Source: Arcobacter sp. (GTDB taxonomy: Bacteria; Campylobacterota; Campylobacteria; Campylobacterales; Arcobacteraceae). Taken from it: 42,697 nucleotides of DNA. The stretch spans positions 1 through 42,697 of the forward strand of contig JAIFNA010000010.1 of assembly GCA_020048055.1 (NCBI GenBank), in the 5' to 3' direction. The translations under genes were made by a program, and so were the position numbers. Positions 9,143 to 18,575 of the stretch are shown piece by piece. Every line of letters begins with the position of its first letter. The first letter of the stretch is position 1. A model generated the notes under the pieces. That model did no database searches. It saw only the letters and a list, made by a program, of their open reading frames with translations, and was not told the origin of the DNA.

Positions 9143-10033
9143 TTATTTAAGCGCTTCAACACCTGAAATGATTTCAATCAATTCAGTTGTAATTGCGGCT
9201 TGTCTTGCTTTATTAAATTGCACCGTTAAATCATTAACTCTTTGTTTAGCATTATTGGTAGCATTATCCATAGCCTGCATTCTAGCACTATGCTCTGCTG
9301 ATAATGAATCAATAAGCGAATAAAACATATTGAATTCAACATATTTTTTTACTAATTCATCTAAAACATCTTGTTCATCATCTTCAGGTTCAATTTCAAT
9401 CATAGAATCACTAGCTTTAATAGTTTCACAATGTATATCAATTGGTAATAATGTCTTAACTTTCAATTCTTGTGTTAGCATATTTTTAAAACCATTATAA
9501 ACTAAAACAACTTTATCAGTTTGCTCATCTATAAAATCTTCAAATACAGCAGATACAAAATGACTAGCTTTTTCATAAGTAGGAGCAGATGAAACACCAA
9601 TTTCTTTTTGTAACATCTCTACATTTTGAAAATTAAAATAATCTATACCTTTTCTACCAACAGCTCTTAAATTAACCTTAACACCACTTTGTGAATAGTC
9701 TTTAATAAGATTTCTAACCTCTCTGATTGTAGCCATATTAAACCCACCACAAAGTCCTTTGTCAGCAGTAACAAAAATAATATCAACAACTTTAACATCA
9801 CTGTGTGTATTAAATGATCTACCCAAATCAAGATTATCATCTTTCATTTTATTTAAATTCGATGCAATTTCACTCAATACTTCATTTATTTTACCAGCAT
9901 AACTTTTTGCTTGTTGTGCCAACTGTTGAGTTCGTCTTAATTTAGCAGAAGAAACAAGTTTCATAGCCTTTGTTGTCTTCTGTGTATTTTTAACACTTTT
10001 AATTTGTCTCGAAATATCTTTTAAGTTAGCCAT
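9143..10033 (-). CDS. atpG: ATP synthase gamma subunit
   Basis: A 296-residue central-stalk subunit. The conserved N-terminal helix (IKSVKNTQKTTKAMKLVSSA) and C-terminal helix (QFNKARQAAITTELIEIISG) form the antiparallel coiled coil that turns inside the alpha3-beta3 head; the Rossmann-like middle contains the TADKGLCGG motif. It lies 11 nt after atpA. Confidence 0.98.
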   Translation of the reverse strand: MANLKDISRQIKSVKNTQKTTKAMKLVSSAKLRRTQQLAQQAKSYAGKINEVLSEIASNLNKMKDDNLDLGRSFNTHSDVKVVDIIFVTADKGLCGGFNMATIREVRNLIKDYSQSGVKVNLRAVGRKGIDYFNFQNVEMLQKEIGVSSAPTYEKASHFVSAVFEDFIDEQTDKVVLVYNGFKNMLTQELKVKTLLPIDIHCETIKASDSMIEIEPEDDEQDVLDELVKKYVEFNMFYSLIDSLSAEHSARMQAMDNATNNAKQRVNDLTVQFNKARQAAITTELIEIISGVEALK

Positions 10034-10044
10034 GGCTATTATCC

Positions 10045-11562
10045 TTATTTTGCACTAAAAATAGTTTTAAATTCTTTAATAGCAGCTTCTAGTTGCTCTT
10101 TAATTTCATTATCTATTGATTTTTTAGCTTCTAAGCCAGATAAAATATTTGAATATTTTTGCTCAATAAATGGATGGAATTCATTTTCAAATCTTACAAC
10201 ATCTTTTGGATCAATATCATCTAGGAATCCATTAACACCAGCATAAATTATTGTAACTTGTTTTTCAATAACAAGTGGTTTATTAACACCTTGTTTTAAG
10301 ATCTCAACCATTCTTTGTCCTCTTTCAAGTTGAGCTCTTGTTGATGCATCCAAATCTGAAGCAAATTGTGCAAATGCAGCAAGTTCTCTAAATTGTGCAA
10401 GATCTAATTTTAATGTTCCTGCAACTTGTTTAGTTGCTTTAATTTGTGCAGCACCACCAACTCTTGATACAGATAATCCAACATTAATTGCAGGTCTAAT
10501 ACCAGAATTAAACAGATCCGTTTCAAGGAATATTTGTCCATCAGTAATTGAAATAACATTTGTTGGAATATATGCAGCCACATCTCCAGCTTGAGTCTCA
10601 ATGATTGGTAGTGCAGTCATAGATCCAGCACCATTTTCATCATTTAACTTAGCAGCTCTTTCAAGTAATCTTGAGTGTAGATAAAATACATCTCCTGGAT
10701 ATGCTTCTCTACCTGGAGGTCTTCTTAACAACAGCGACATCTCTCTGTATGCAACTGCGTGTTTTGATAAATCGTCATATATAATTAAACAATGTTGTCC
10801 ATTATCTCTGAAATATTCACCCATGGTTACACCAGTATATGGAGCAAGGAATTGTAATGCTGAAGCCTCTGATGCTCCTGCATTTACAATTGTTGTGTAT
10901 TCCATTGCACCAGCTTCTTCTAATGCACCTACTACATTTGCAACGCTTGAAGCTTTTTGACCAATAGCAACATAAATACATTTTACATTTTGCCCTCTTT
11001 GGTTAATAATAGCATCAAGTGCAACAGTTGTTTTTCCAGTTTGTCTATCACCGATGATAAGCTCTCTTTGACCTCTTCCAATTGGAACAAGTGCATCAAT
11101 AGCTTTAATTCCGGTTACAAGTGGCTCATGTACTGATTTTCTAGCCATAATTCCTGGTGCTTTTTCTTCAACAAATCTTTTCTCATTAGATTCAATTGGA
11201 CCTTTACCGTCAATTGGTTCACCTAAAGCATTTACAACTCTACCTGAAATATTTGGTCCAACTGGAACTTCCAATAAAACACCAAGTCTTTTGCATGAAG
11301 AACCTTCTCTAAGACCAGCACTTGAACCTAAAATAACAATACCAACTGAAGTTTCTTCTAAGTTAGAAGCAATCCCTTTGGCACCATTTTCAAATTCAAC
11401 AATTTCACCAGCCATTACATTTTTAATTCCGTAAACTTTTGCTATTCCGTCTGCGAAAGATATAATCTTTCCAGTTTCGTTTATATCAACATTTAATTCA
11501 AAATTATCAATTCTTTCTTTGATAATTGAACTAATCTCATCTGCTTGAATTTTAGTACTCAT
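10045..11562 (-). CDS. atpA: ATP synthase alpha subunit
   Basis: A 505-residue regulatory F1 subunit. The P-loop GDRQTGKT is at 171-178; the arginine-finger region lies in the conserved [11 protein letters not shown] segment. It alternates with beta in the catalytic head. Full length. An AAAGGAG-type ribosome-binding site precedes the ATG, 18 nt after atpH. Confidence 0.99.
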   Translation of the reverse strand: MSTKIQADEISSIIKERIDNFELNVDINETGKIISFADGIAKVYGIKNVMAGEIVEFENGAKGIASNLEETSVGIVILGSSAGLREGSSCKRLGVLLEVPVGPNISGRVVNALGEPIDGKGPIESNEKRFVEEKAPGIMARKSVHEPLVTGIKAIDALVPIGRGQRELIIGDRQTGKTTVALDAIINQRGQNVKCIYVAIGQKASSVANVVGALEEAGAMEYTTIVNAGASEASALQFLAPYTGVTMGEYFRDNGQHCLIIYDDLSKHAVAYREMSLLLRRPPGREAYPGDVFYLHSRLLERAAKLNDENGAGSMTALPIIETQAGDVAAYIPTNVISITDGQIFLETDLFNSGIRPAINVGLSVSRVGGAAQIKATKQVAGTLKLDLAQFRELAAFAQFASDLDASTRAQLERGQRMVEILKQGVNKPLVIEKQVTIIYAGVNGFLDDIDPKDVVRFENEFHPFIEQKYSNILSGLEAKKSIDNEIKEQLEAAIKEFKTIFSAK

Positions 11563-11580
11563 TCATAATCTCCTTTTTTT

Positions 11581-12111
11581 CTAAACTGCTTTTAAAATAT
11601 ATTCAATCATTTGAGATTTGAATTTATTTTTTTCAAAACCAATCTCAACACCTAAACCATCAATTTCAACTTTTATACCGTCATAACCAGAAACTTCATT
11701 ACTTAGATATAAATTAACACCAAATTTATTAGAAAATTTTGCCTGTAAATCAGAAACATACTCACTAGTCAACGGAACATTTGAATGGATAACACCTTTA
11801 TATTGGTTAGTTAAAACCGAATACTCTTTGTTTAATTCCTCAGCGATAGAAGGTATAATTAATAATTTTCTATTTTTACCAAGTAAAATTAATAAATTAT
11901 TCACCAAATAATCATTATTTCCAACAAAAGATAATAAAAGATCAACTTTATTATATGTAGTAACATCAATTGAATTAATAATATCTAGAAATTTATCGCT
12001 TGAATACGCTGATGCTATAAATTGTAATTGTTCATTGATAATCTTTATATGATTTAATTCTCTATCTTTAACCAATGCTTTAACATATCTTTTAGCTATT
12101 AAATTACTCAT
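11581..12111 (-). CDS. atpH: ATP synthase delta subunit
   Basis: A 176-residue stator subunit that joins the F1 crown to the b subunits. The N-terminal ARYVKAL-type helix (IAKRYVKALV) and the C-terminal VDGLGVEIGF-like segment are the family signatures, the rest being poorly conserved as usual. The ATG directly abuts the atpF stop (TAAATG), so translation is coupled. Confidence 0.94.
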   Translation of the reverse strand: MSNLIAKRYVKALVKDRELNHIKIINEQLQFIASAYSSDKFLDIINSIDVTTYNKVDLLLSFVGNNDYLVNNLLILLGKNRKLLIIPSIAEELNKEYSVLTNQYKGVIHSNVPLTSEYVSDLQAKFSNKFGVNLYLSNEVSGYDGIKVEIDGLGVEIGFEKNKFKSQMIEYILKAV

Positions 12112-12624
12112 TTATGCAACCTTTTTTAAGATAATGTTTTGAAGATTATCTCTGCTAATCGATATATTTTCATCACTAAACAATTGAGTTAGAACTTCTT
12201 TAGTTACATCTTTTTTAGCTTTTTTTGTCTCTAAATCAATTTTATCATTAAAACTTTTTGTAAGAATATTAATCTCATTATCAAAAGAAAGTTCCAACTT
12301 ATTTTGAATAGAAATTGTATCTGCAACAGCATCTTTCACTAGATTAGCTGCAATAATTTTAGCATTTTCTAGTTCTGCTTTTGCCGCTTCTATTTTTTTA
12401 TTTGATTCTTCAAGTTTGAGTTGCACTTCATCTAATTGATTTTGTATCGACTTAGTTCTTCCGCTAAAAAAATCTTTGATTTTGTCTGCTAATAAATAAT
12501 AAACTATAGCAACAAAAATAAAGAAATTAACTGTTCTAGGTACAATATCTGTTTGAATATCTTCTCCAGCCATAGACACCACTGGTATCAAAATAGCAAA
12601 AATAAATAACCATCTTTTTTTCAT
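12112..12624 (-). CDS. atpF: ATP synthase b subunit
   Basis: A 170-residue stator b subunit. I place the start at the ATG at 12624 because AGGTGG lies five nt upstream; the longer in-frame GTG at 12633 has none. The N-terminus resembles a signal peptide (hydrophobic to about residue 20, then AGEDIQT), followed by a transmembrane helix (about 29-48) and a long charged coiled coil. An extra N-terminal hydrophobic stretch before the b-subunit membrane helix is also seen in other Campylobacterota b subunits, as far as I recall. Paired with the b' gene just upstream it forms a heterodimeric peripheral stalk. Confidence 0.92.
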   Translation of the reverse strand: MKKRWLFIFAILIPVVSMAGEDIQTDIVPRTVNFFIFVAIVYYLLADKIKDFFSGRTKSIQNQLDEVQLKLEESNKKIEAAKAELENAKIIAANLVKDAVADTISIQNKLELSFDNEINILTKSFNDKIDLETKKAKKDVTKEVLTQLFSDENISISRDNLQNIILKKVA

Positions 12625-12633
12625 ATTCACCAC

Positions 12634-13056
12634 CTATATTGAGCTAAGCTTAGCTGATAATTTTTCTTGGAACTGAGGCATACTTTCAAGCAAAGAACTC
12701 TTTAATGAGTTTTTTTGAAAATGCAAATCTTCCACGAAAGAAATATATTTTGAATCTAATTCATTTCTAAAACTAACTATTTTAGATTCACCCAAAGCTT
12801 TTGCTTCAGCATAAGCATTTTCACGAATAGAAGAAGCTTCTTGTTTAGCTTTTGCAATAATACTTTGACTCTCTTTTGCCAAACCATCAATTTCATCTGC
12901 ATTATTTCTAACAGATTCTAAGTCTTTTTTAATAGACTCATCTCTATCTTCAATATGTTTGAATAGTGGTTGGTAAAGGCTTCTGTTTAGTTGAAATAAT
13001 ACAACCAAGAATATTATTGCGGAGCTAATTAATAATATTGGACTTATGTCTAACAT
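12634..13056 (-). CDS. atpF': ATP synthase b' subunit
   Basis: A 140-residue second stator subunit: one N-terminal membrane helix (about 5-25), the family LYQPLFKHIEDRD segment at the membrane exit and a charged coiled coil to the end. Two different b-type subunits, rather than a homodimer, are known from Campylobacterota, cyanobacteria and alphaproteobacteria. It is the first gene of the atp run and has a GGAGAG ribosome-binding site. The a and c subunit genes (atpB, atpE) are not in the window. Confidence 0.92.
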   Translation of the reverse strand: MLDISPILLISSAIIFLVVLFQLNRSLYQPLFKHIEDRDESIKKDLESVRNNADEIDGLAKESQSIIAKAKQEASSIRENAYAEAKALGESKIVSFRNELDSKYISFVEDLHFQKNSLKSSLLESMPQFQEKLSAKLSSI

Positions 13057-13091
13057 CTATCTCTCCATAACATTTTTTTACAGTTTAGAAA

Positions 13092-13115
13092 TCCAATTTA
13101 TACAAACAAATTGGA
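13092..13115. repeat. Inverted repeat in the atp upstream region
   Basis: Perfect 8-bp arms TCCAATTT (13092-13099) and AAATTGGA (13108-13115) around an 8-nt spacer, 36 nt before the atpF' start. It overlaps the proposed -10 hexamer at 13097-13102, so it could be an operator. As a hairpin after parB it would be a weak terminator, since only TTTCT follows on the minus strand. Confidence 0.5.
13097..13102 (-). promoter_or_regulatory. Candidate -10 box for the atp-tol operon
   Basis: On the minus strand this reads TATAAA, preceded by T-rich DNA as in Campylobacterota sigma-70 promoters, which usually lack a -35 box. It lies 40 nt before the atpF' start, leaving room for a leader with the GGAGAG ribosome-binding site. 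TACAAT at 13132-13137 (minus), inside the second inverted repeat, is an alternative. Confidence 0.4.
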
Positions 13116-13121
13116 CAAACC

Positions 13122-13138
13122 TTTGATATTGTATCAAA
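13122..13138. repeat. Second inverted repeat in the atp upstream region
   Basis: Perfect 7-bp arms TTTGATA (13122-13128) and TATCAAA (13132-13138) with a 3-nt centre. It is 7 nt from the first inverted repeat. A 17-bp dyad this tight looks more like a dimeric regulator site than a terminator, because no T-run follows. The regulator is unknown. Confidence 0.45.
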
Positions 13139-13162
13139 TATTACTTATATGTTTAATTAATT

Positions 13163-14023
13163 CTACAAATCTTTTTGAAAATAATTCAATATTTTTTCAA
13201 TATCTTCATCAGAATTTATACTTATTTTAATATTATTTTTGTTTATTTTTATTATAAGTTTATCTCTAGTAAATCTATCGACTAAAGAATCAAATCTACT
13301 CAAATTAAATTTTTGTACTACAAGATTTGTTTTTTCACTTGGAATAGTTTCCACATTTCTGTCTTTTATATTTTTCACCAAAGCTTCTGCTTCACGAACG
13401 CTTAATCTTTGACCGACAATCGAATCTGAAACAAATTTCTGCTCATCTTCTTTTAATCCAACAATTAATTTTGCATGTCCATGAGAAATTTTATTTGCAG
13501 AGATTAATTGCTGAACATACACACTTAGTGTCAAAAGCCTTAGTGTGTTAGTTATTGAGCTTCTACTTTTAAAAACCATATTTGACAACTCTTCATGAGT
13601 AATATTGTACTCATTAATTAAACCAGCATAAGAATAGGCAATCTCAAGAATATTCAAATCATCTCGTTGTATATTTTCAATTAGTGCATATTCTCTTAAT
13701 TTTTTCTCGTCAATATCAACAATAATTGCTTTAACGGTTTTAAGATTTGCTAATTTTGAAGCTCTAAATCTTCTTTCACCTGCAATTAAAATGAATTTAT
13801 TTTCTTTTCTTATTACAACTACTGGTTGCAACAAACCATGAGTTACAATTGATCTAGAAAGTTCTTCAAGTTTTTCTTCATCAAATATTTTTCTTGGCTG
13901 ATAAGGATTCGGCTCAATTCTACTTAATTCAATCTCTTGAACCATATTTTTTTTGTCAATATTATTTTCATAAGCCGCTTCAACTTCACCTAAAATTTCA
14001 CTCAAACCTCTACCTAGTGCCAT
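13163..14023 (-). CDS. parB: Chromosome partitioning protein ParB
   Basis: A 286-residue ParB/Spo0J family CTPase. The N-terminal LGRGLSEIL tail binds ParA; the CTP-binding GERRFR motif is at 82-87 and ENIQR at 116-120; a helix-turn-helix (about 135-180) recognises parS; the C-terminus dimerises. It loads on parS as a sliding clamp and directs origin segregation. It follows parA by 4 nt and ends the rplU-to-parB group. No canonical 16-bp parS was seen in this window by eye. Confidence 0.97.
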   Translation of the reverse strand: MALGRGLSEILGEVEAAYENNIDKKNMVQEIELSRIEPNPYQPRKIFDEEKLEELSRSIVTHGLLQPVVVIRKENKFILIAGERRFRASKLANLKTVKAIIVDIDEKKLREYALIENIQRDDLNILEIAYSYAGLINEYNITHEELSNMVFKSRSSITNTLRLLTLSVYVQQLISANKISHGHAKLIVGLKEDEQKFVSDSIVGQRLSVREAEALVKNIKDRNVETIPSEKTNLVVQKFNLSRFDSLVDRFTRDKLIIKINKNNIKISINSDEDIEKILNYFQKDL

Positions 14024-14027
14024 TACT

Positions 14028-14804
14028 CTATCCTAAAATTGATTTTGCAAGATTTTCATATGCCTGTGTTCCAATCGCTGTTGGATCATAAAGCATAATT
14101 GGCTTTCCAAAACTTGGACTTTCGGCTAACTTTATATTTCTTGGAATTACAACATAAGAATCGTTTGATAGCTTAAAAAGTTTACTCTCAAAATGTTTTG
14201 CAAGATCTGCAAAAACTTGTTTCGCTAAATTATTCTGAGCGCTATACATTGTTGGCAAAAAACCTTTAATTTCAAGTTGGCGATTGATTGTTTGTTTAAC
14301 TAACTTAATTGTATTTAAAAGTTGAGCCAAACCCTCTAAAGCAAAAAATTCACATTGAATTGGGATAATGACAGAATTTGCTGCACTTAACGTATTGATT
14401 GTGATTGGTCCTAATGCTGGTGGAGAATCTATTAAAATGTAATCATAATTATCTTTAATTACATCAATACTGCGCTTTAAAACAAGCTCTCTATCTTTGT
14501 GATTTTTATAAAATTCTTTTTCAATGCCAACAAGTCCAATATTTGAAGGAGCTAATTTTAAAGTATCTATTTCAGTATCAAGAATAATATCTTCTAATGT
14601 TTTAGTCCCCAACATCACATGGTAGATATTATACTCATAAGTATCCCTTCTAAAACCAAGTGATGTAGTTGCATTAGCTTGTGGATCAGCGTCAATTAAT
14701 AATACTTTTTTACCCTCTAATGCCAAAGCTGCACTTAAATTAACAGCTGTTGTTGTTTTACCAACTCCACCTTTTTGATTTGCTATTGCTATTACTTCTG
14801 TCAT
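14028..14804 (-). CDS. parA: Chromosome partitioning ATPase ParA/Soj
   Basis: A 258-residue ParA. The deviant Walker A KGGVGKTT sits at 11-18 after the NQ pair, followed by DADPQANAT and the Walker B region ILIDSPPALG. It lacks the N-terminal HTH of plasmid ParA, so it is the chromosomal (Soj) type. It moves ParB-parS complexes along the nucleoid. Start and birA stop overlap as ATGA, which implies translational coupling. Confidence 0.97.
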   Translation of the reverse strand: MTEVIAIANQKGGVGKTTTAVNLSAALALEGKKVLLIDADPQANATTSLGFRRDTYEYNIYHVMLGTKTLEDIILDTEIDTLKLAPSNIGLVGIEKEFYKNHKDRELVLKRSIDVIKDNYDYILIDSPPALGPITINTLSAANSVIIPIQCEFFALEGLAQLLNTIKLVKQTINRQLEIKGFLPTMYSAQNNLAKQVFADLAKHFESKLFKLSNDSYVVIPRNIKLAESPSFGKPIMLYDPTAIGTQAYENLAKSILG

Positions 14805-15436
14805 CTTGAACTATACACCTTTTTATTATTAATCATAAGAGAACCATCATCTAATAAAGTAGCATCAGATAGGGAAACTTTTTCTTGATTTATTGTTGTT
14901 TTAAAATTTTTACTTATCGGGAATTCTAGCTGAAACTTACTAAATATACTCTTCCAAAGTGGTTTCATTTCTATACTAGAAAAATAATCTCGCAGTAAAA
15001 TATTATTATCAATTTTCACATCTAGCTTCCCATATTCAGGTGAAATTTCAATCAAATTCAAGCCTATTCCACAAAATAGTAAATCTTTCTTTATAGTAGT
15101 AATTGTTCCACCAATTTTTTTATTGTCAATATAAAAATCATTTGGCCACTTAAGCCAAACATTGGAACCATAAGACTTCAAAATCTCTTTTAATAAAAAA
15201 CTAAAGTAAACAGAAGCTGATTCCAATTTTAAATCAAAAGGGAGTGTATCTTTTGAAATTACAAATGAAAAATAGAGATTTCCGCTTACCCCATCCCATG
15301 AATTATCCCTACTTCCGATTCCATTGGTTTGATTTGAAGTAGCAACAGCTAATGTTGATCGAAACCCATTTTTCAATATATAATCGATTAAAAATTTATG
15401 TGTAGAGTCAACTTCATCTAAAACAATAATATCCAT
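14801..15436 (-). CDS. birA: Biotin-protein ligase BirA, monofunctional
   Basis: A 211-residue class I biotin-[acetyl-CoA carboxylase] ligase. The biotin-adenylate loop (NGIGSRDNSW, about 38-47) and the KWPND motif with the catalytic Lys are present, followed by IGGTI. It has no N-terminal helix-turn-helix, so unlike E. coli BirA it should not repress biotin genes. It attaches biotin to the AccB carrier. The C-terminal SH3-like domain is very short. Confidence 0.94.
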   Translation of the reverse strand: MDIIVLDEVDSTHKFLIDYILKNGFRSTLAVATSNQTNGIGSRDNSWDGVSGNLYFSFVISKDTLPFDLKLESASVYFSFLLKEILKSYGSNVWLKWPNDFYIDNKKIGGTITTIKKDLLFCGIGLNLIEISPEYGKLDVKIDNNILLRDYFSSIEMKPLWKSIFSKFQLEFPISKNFKTTINQEKVSLSDATLLDDGSLMINNKKVYSSR

Positions 15437-15439
15437 AAT

Positions 15440-16369
15440 TTAGTTTAAGATATCACCAATATTTAATCTTGCGCCTCTAATATATTCAATAACATTTAAT
15501 GTTTTCTTTGATGGAGCCTGAACTTCATAAATTGCCAAACAACCAACAGCACAGCCAACAACTATGCAATCGCCTTTTATTTTTATAATTTCCCCAGACC
15601 TATAAGTTTTTCGCTCATTTTCAACCAAACATGATTTAATTTTAAGCCCAGATTCCAAATAAATCCCTGGCCAAACTTTATATCCTTTGTATTTTTGATA
15701 GATAATATTTGCATTATCAAAACAAACCAATCCCTCATCTTTAATAATTTTATGACAATAACTCACTTGGGTTTGATTTTGTTTTTTTGGTGCTATTTGT
15801 TCGTATTGCTCCAATACTTCAATAGTTAATTTCGCAGCTAATTTCGCAAGATAATTAAATAAATCCTCAACAAACATAACAGGAGTTATTTCCATGTATT
15901 TGTAACCCAAAATATCTCCACTATCAAGTCCAGCTTCCATCATCATAGCAGTAACGCCTGCGAACTTATCATTATTTAAAAGTGACTGTTGAATAGGACT
16001 TGCCCCTCTATATTGTGGCAAAAGTGAAGCGTGAAGATTGATACAAGGTGCAATATCTAAAATATTTTGAGGTAAAATTTGACCATAAGCTGCAACAATA
16101 ATAAAATCAGGATTATAAGATTTTATAGTCTCAAAAACACCAGCTTCCCTTAATGAATTTGGTTGATATATTGTAGAAGTAAAATTATTATTTATCGCGA
16201 ACTCTTTAATATGAGGCATTGTTAAAACTTGATTTCGTCCTACTTTTTTGTCTGGTTGTGTAAAAATAGCAACGATGTTATAACTACTGCTTAATAACTC
16301 TTTTAAAATAATCGTTGCATACTCTGGTGTACCCATAAAAATAATTTTTTTTTCAATATTATTTTCCAA
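15440..16369 (-). CDS. fmt: Methionyl-tRNA formyltransferase
   Basis: Fmt formylates initiator Met-tRNA with 10-formyl-tetrahydrofolate. Motifs are IIFMGTPEYA near the start and NLHASLLPQYRGASPIQ (catalytic Asn/His region), then a C-terminal OB-like domain. I choose the TTG at 16369 as start, giving 309 residues: it has AAGGA seven nt upstream, and it places the MGTPEYA motif about 12 residues in, as in homologues. The longer ATG at 16399 (319 residues) has no visible ribosome-binding site and would overlap proB by 41 nt rather than 11. Confidence 0.95.
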   Translation of the reverse strand: MENNIEKKIIFMGTPEYATIILKELLSSSYNIVAIFTQPDKKVGRNQVLTMPHIKEFAINNNFTSTIYQPNSLREAGVFETIKSYNPDFIIVAAYGQILPQNILDIAPCINLHASLLPQYRGASPIQQSLLNNDKFAGVTAMMMEAGLDSGDILGYKYMEITPVMFVEDLFNYLAKLAAKLTIEVLEQYEQIAPKKQNQTQVSYCHKIIKDEGLVCFDNANIIYQKYKGYKVWPGIYLESGLKIKSCLVENERKTYRSGEIIKIKGDCIVVGCAVGCLAIYEVQAPSKKTLNVIEYIRGARLNIGDILN

Positions 16370-17120
16370 ATAATGTTCCTTTAGTGTGTATTCCATCAAT
16401 CAAAAAACTTCTCGCATCACTCAAATCAAATCCACTTGCTAAAAACATCTTTTTATTAACTTCTAATAAAATAGAAGCTGCTTTTAATTTTGTAACAATA
16501 CCGCCAGTTGCAAATTCATTATTTGCACTATGTTCCGCTTCAAGTTCATCTTGAGAAATATTAGAAATATTTTTTTGCAATAATGCCTTAGGGTTAGTTT
16601 TTGGATTATCATCATAATATCCATCTATATCTGTCAAAATAACAAGTAACTCATTTCCAAAATGTTTTGTTACATGAGCAGATAATTGATCATTATCACC
16701 AAAAACAAGCTCTTCGATAGCTGTAACATCATTTTCATTAATAATTGGAACCACATTATTTCTTAATAGTTCAAAAATAGCGTCTTTTGCATGATTCAAT
16801 CTAGTATCGTCACTAAATAAACTCGCCTCAATTAAAACTTGGGACGACAAGATATTATGAACTTCAAAATGTTTTCTATAAGTTTCCATTAAAAGTGGTT
16901 GTCCAATAGAGGCCAATGCTTGTTTTTTAGCAACTATTTTTTTATCTAACTTTAAAAGTGTGTATCCAGAAGCAACTGCCCCAGAACTAACCAATATCAC
17001 ATGGTAAATTTTTTGAAGCTCAGCTATAAAATCAACCAAATTTTTTAATCTATCGAGCGCTAAATTTCCATTTTCGCTCAACACGGCACTTCCAACTTTA
17101 AGTACAATTATTTTCTTCAT
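16359..17120 (-). CDS. proB: Glutamate 5-kinase without PUA domain
   Basis: A 253-residue amino-acid kinase fold protein, the first step of proline synthesis (ATP-dependent phosphorylation of glutamate). The N-terminal VLKVGSAVL, SSGAVASG and the NENDVTAIEE and FGDNDQLSAHV segments are the family motifs; GGIVTKLKAA follows. The C-terminal PUA domain of E. coli ProB (367 residues) is absent, as in Helicobacter and Campylobacter. proA and proC are not nearby. It lies 17 nt after obg. Confidence 0.96.
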   Translation of the reverse strand: MKKIIVLKVGSAVLSENGNLALDRLKNLVDFIAELQKIYHVILVSSGAVASGYTLLKLDKKIVAKKQALASIGQPLLMETYRKHFEVHNILSSQVLIEASLFSDDTRLNHAKDAIFELLRNNVVPIINENDVTAIEELVFGDNDQLSAHVTKHFGNELLVILTDIDGYYDDNPKTNPKALLQKNISNISQDELEAEHSANNEFATGGIVTKLKAASILLEVNKKMFLASGFDLSDARSFLIDGIHTKGTLFGK

Positions 17121-17137
17121 AAGACCAACTTTTACGA

Positions 17138-18229
17138 TTATTTGTTTAACTTTATTAAATCATATAGTACATATTTTAAGCTATCAATATTTTTATGGGT
17201 AGCTGATGATATTGGAAGTATAAAAAATGGAAGTTCCATACTTAATTTACTATATGTCAAATCTTGTATAAAAAATGATTGTTCTTTAGCAAAACCATAA
17301 TTGTTTAGCGTAGAATTTTCTAATGATATACCCTTAATAAATTCTTCAATTTTTTCATTTAATTCATCAGGATCAATTGCATCTGTTTTTGTAAGCGCTA
17401 TTGCATATTTTCTTTTTCCAAGTTCAGATGAAAATTTATTTATCTCCTCTTTTAAAACTCTGTACTGAGCTATCATATCTCTATAATTTGCCATATCAAT
17501 CATATATAGTAAAGTATCAGTTCTTTCAATATGTCTTAAAAATTCCAATCCAAGACCTCTTCCATCACTTGCACCATCAATAATTCCAGGAATATCAGCC
17601 ATCACAAATGAGTTGTATTCACCAACCTCTACAACTCCAAGTTTGGGTGTAAGTGTTGTAAATTCATAGTTTGCAATCTGCGGTGTCGCGTTTGAACAAA
17701 CCGAAATAAGTGTTGATTTTCCAACATTTGGATAACCAACAAGACCAACATCTGCAATTAATTTTAATTCCAATCTAATAGTTTTTTCAACGCCAGCAAG
17801 TCCTGGTTGACAATATGTAGGGGCTTGATTCCGTGAGTTTCTAAAGTGAAAATTGCCCATTCCACCTTTTCCACCCTCCAGAAGTGTTGTTTTTTCACCT
17901 TCATGCAATAAATCAAGCAACAACTCCCCTGTCTCATCATCAAAAACTTGCGTTCCAGGTGGCACTCTTAAAATTAAATGCTCCCCTGTTTTTCCAGTCA
18001 TTCGACTACCCATACCTGGTTGTCCATTTGCTGCTCTTACTGAATTTCTCCCTTTGTACCAAGATAGTGTATCGGTGTTGTTATCTACTTCAAAAAAGAC
18101 ATCTCCACCTTTTCCTCCATCTCCACCATCTGGTCCACCATTAACAACACCTTTTTCAGATCTAAAAGATGAGCAACCTCGCCCACCTTTGCCAGAACCT
18201 ATGACTATTTTTACTTTATCTATAAACAT
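17138..18229 (-). CDS. obg: Ribosome-assembly GTPase Obg/CgtA
   Basis: A 363-residue GTPase for late 50S assembly and the stress response. The glycine-rich Obg fold (about 1-158) precedes the G domain: G1 GYPNVGKST at 165-173, G3 DIPG at 212-215, and G4 TKTD further on. There is no extended C-terminal domain. It follows rpmA, the usual rplU-rpmA-obg order, but a strong terminator sits between rpmA and this gene with only about 24 nt left before the start. Confidence 0.98.
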   Translation of the reverse strand: MFIDKVKIVIGSGKGGRGCSSFRSEKGVVNGGPDGGDGGKGGDVFFEVDNNTDTLSWYKGRNSVRAANGQPGMGSRMTGKTGEHLILRVPPGTQVFDDETGELLLDLLHEGEKTTLLEGGKGGMGNFHFRNSRNQAPTYCQPGLAGVEKTIRLELKLIADVGLVGYPNVGKSTLISVCSNATPQIANYEFTTLTPKLGVVEVGEYNSFVMADIPGIIDGASDGRGLGLEFLRHIERTDTLLYMIDMANYRDMIAQYRVLKEEINKFSSELGKRKYAIALTKTDAIDPDELNEKIEEFIKGISLENSTLNNYGFAKEQSFFIQDLTYSKLSMELPFFILPISSATHKNIDSLKYVLYDLIKLNK

Positions 18230-18253
18230 TTTTTACCTTTTTCTTTTTGCCAT

Positions 18254-18290
18254 AAAAAAAGGGTACCACAGCCAAGCCATAGCACCCTTT
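18254..18290 (-). terminator. Strong intrinsic terminator between rpmA and obg
   Basis: Outer arms AAAGGGT (18258-18264) and ACCCTTT (18284-18290) continue inward with G-C, A-T and wobble pairs to a 3-nt loop, about 15 bp in all. On the minus strand seven T follow the stem. It should end the rplU-rpmA transcript, or act as a partial attenuator for obg. Confidence 0.88.
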
Positions 18291-18310
18291 GTTTATTTGA
18301 AAGTCTTCAA

Positions 18311-18565
18311 TTATGCAGCGTAAACTGAAACTTTTTTTCTCTTTTTGTCTTTAATTTCAAATTTAACTACACCGTCAATTAATGCATAAATAGTATGATC
18401 TTTACCGATACCTACATTAGAACCAACATGAACTTTTGTCCCTCTTTGTCTAATTATGATATTTCCTGCTCTTACTACTTGTCCGCCAAATTTCTTAACA
18501 CCTAATCGTCTTCCTGCTGAGTCTCTATTATTCTGAGTACTTCCCTGACCTTTCTTGTGAGCCAT
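18311..18565 (-). CDS. rpmA: 50S ribosomal protein L27
   Basis: An 84-residue L27 of normal length, with the conserved [10 protein letters not shown] start and the [12 protein letters not shown] segment. Its N-terminal tail reaches the peptidyl-transferase centre. There is no N-terminal prepeptide of the Firmicutes type. It lies 10 nt after rplU and is followed by a strong terminator. Confidence 0.98.
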   Translation of the reverse strand: MAHKKGQGSTQNNRDSAGRRLGVKKFGGQVVRAGNIIIRQRGTKVHVGSNVGIGKDHTIYALIDGVVKFEIKDKKRKKVSVYAA

Positions 18566-18575
18566 CTATTTCTCC

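Noticed and set aside
16370-16399. Upstream ATG start for fmt at 16399
   Set aside because: No ribosome-binding site and a 41-nt overlap with proB; the TTG at 16369 has AAGGA seven nt upstream.
17853-18323. 156-residue plus-strand open frame rich in Pro
   Set aside because: It lies antisense within obg and rpmA; its Pro/Ser runs mirror the Gly-rich Obg fold and there is no ribosome-binding site or family match.
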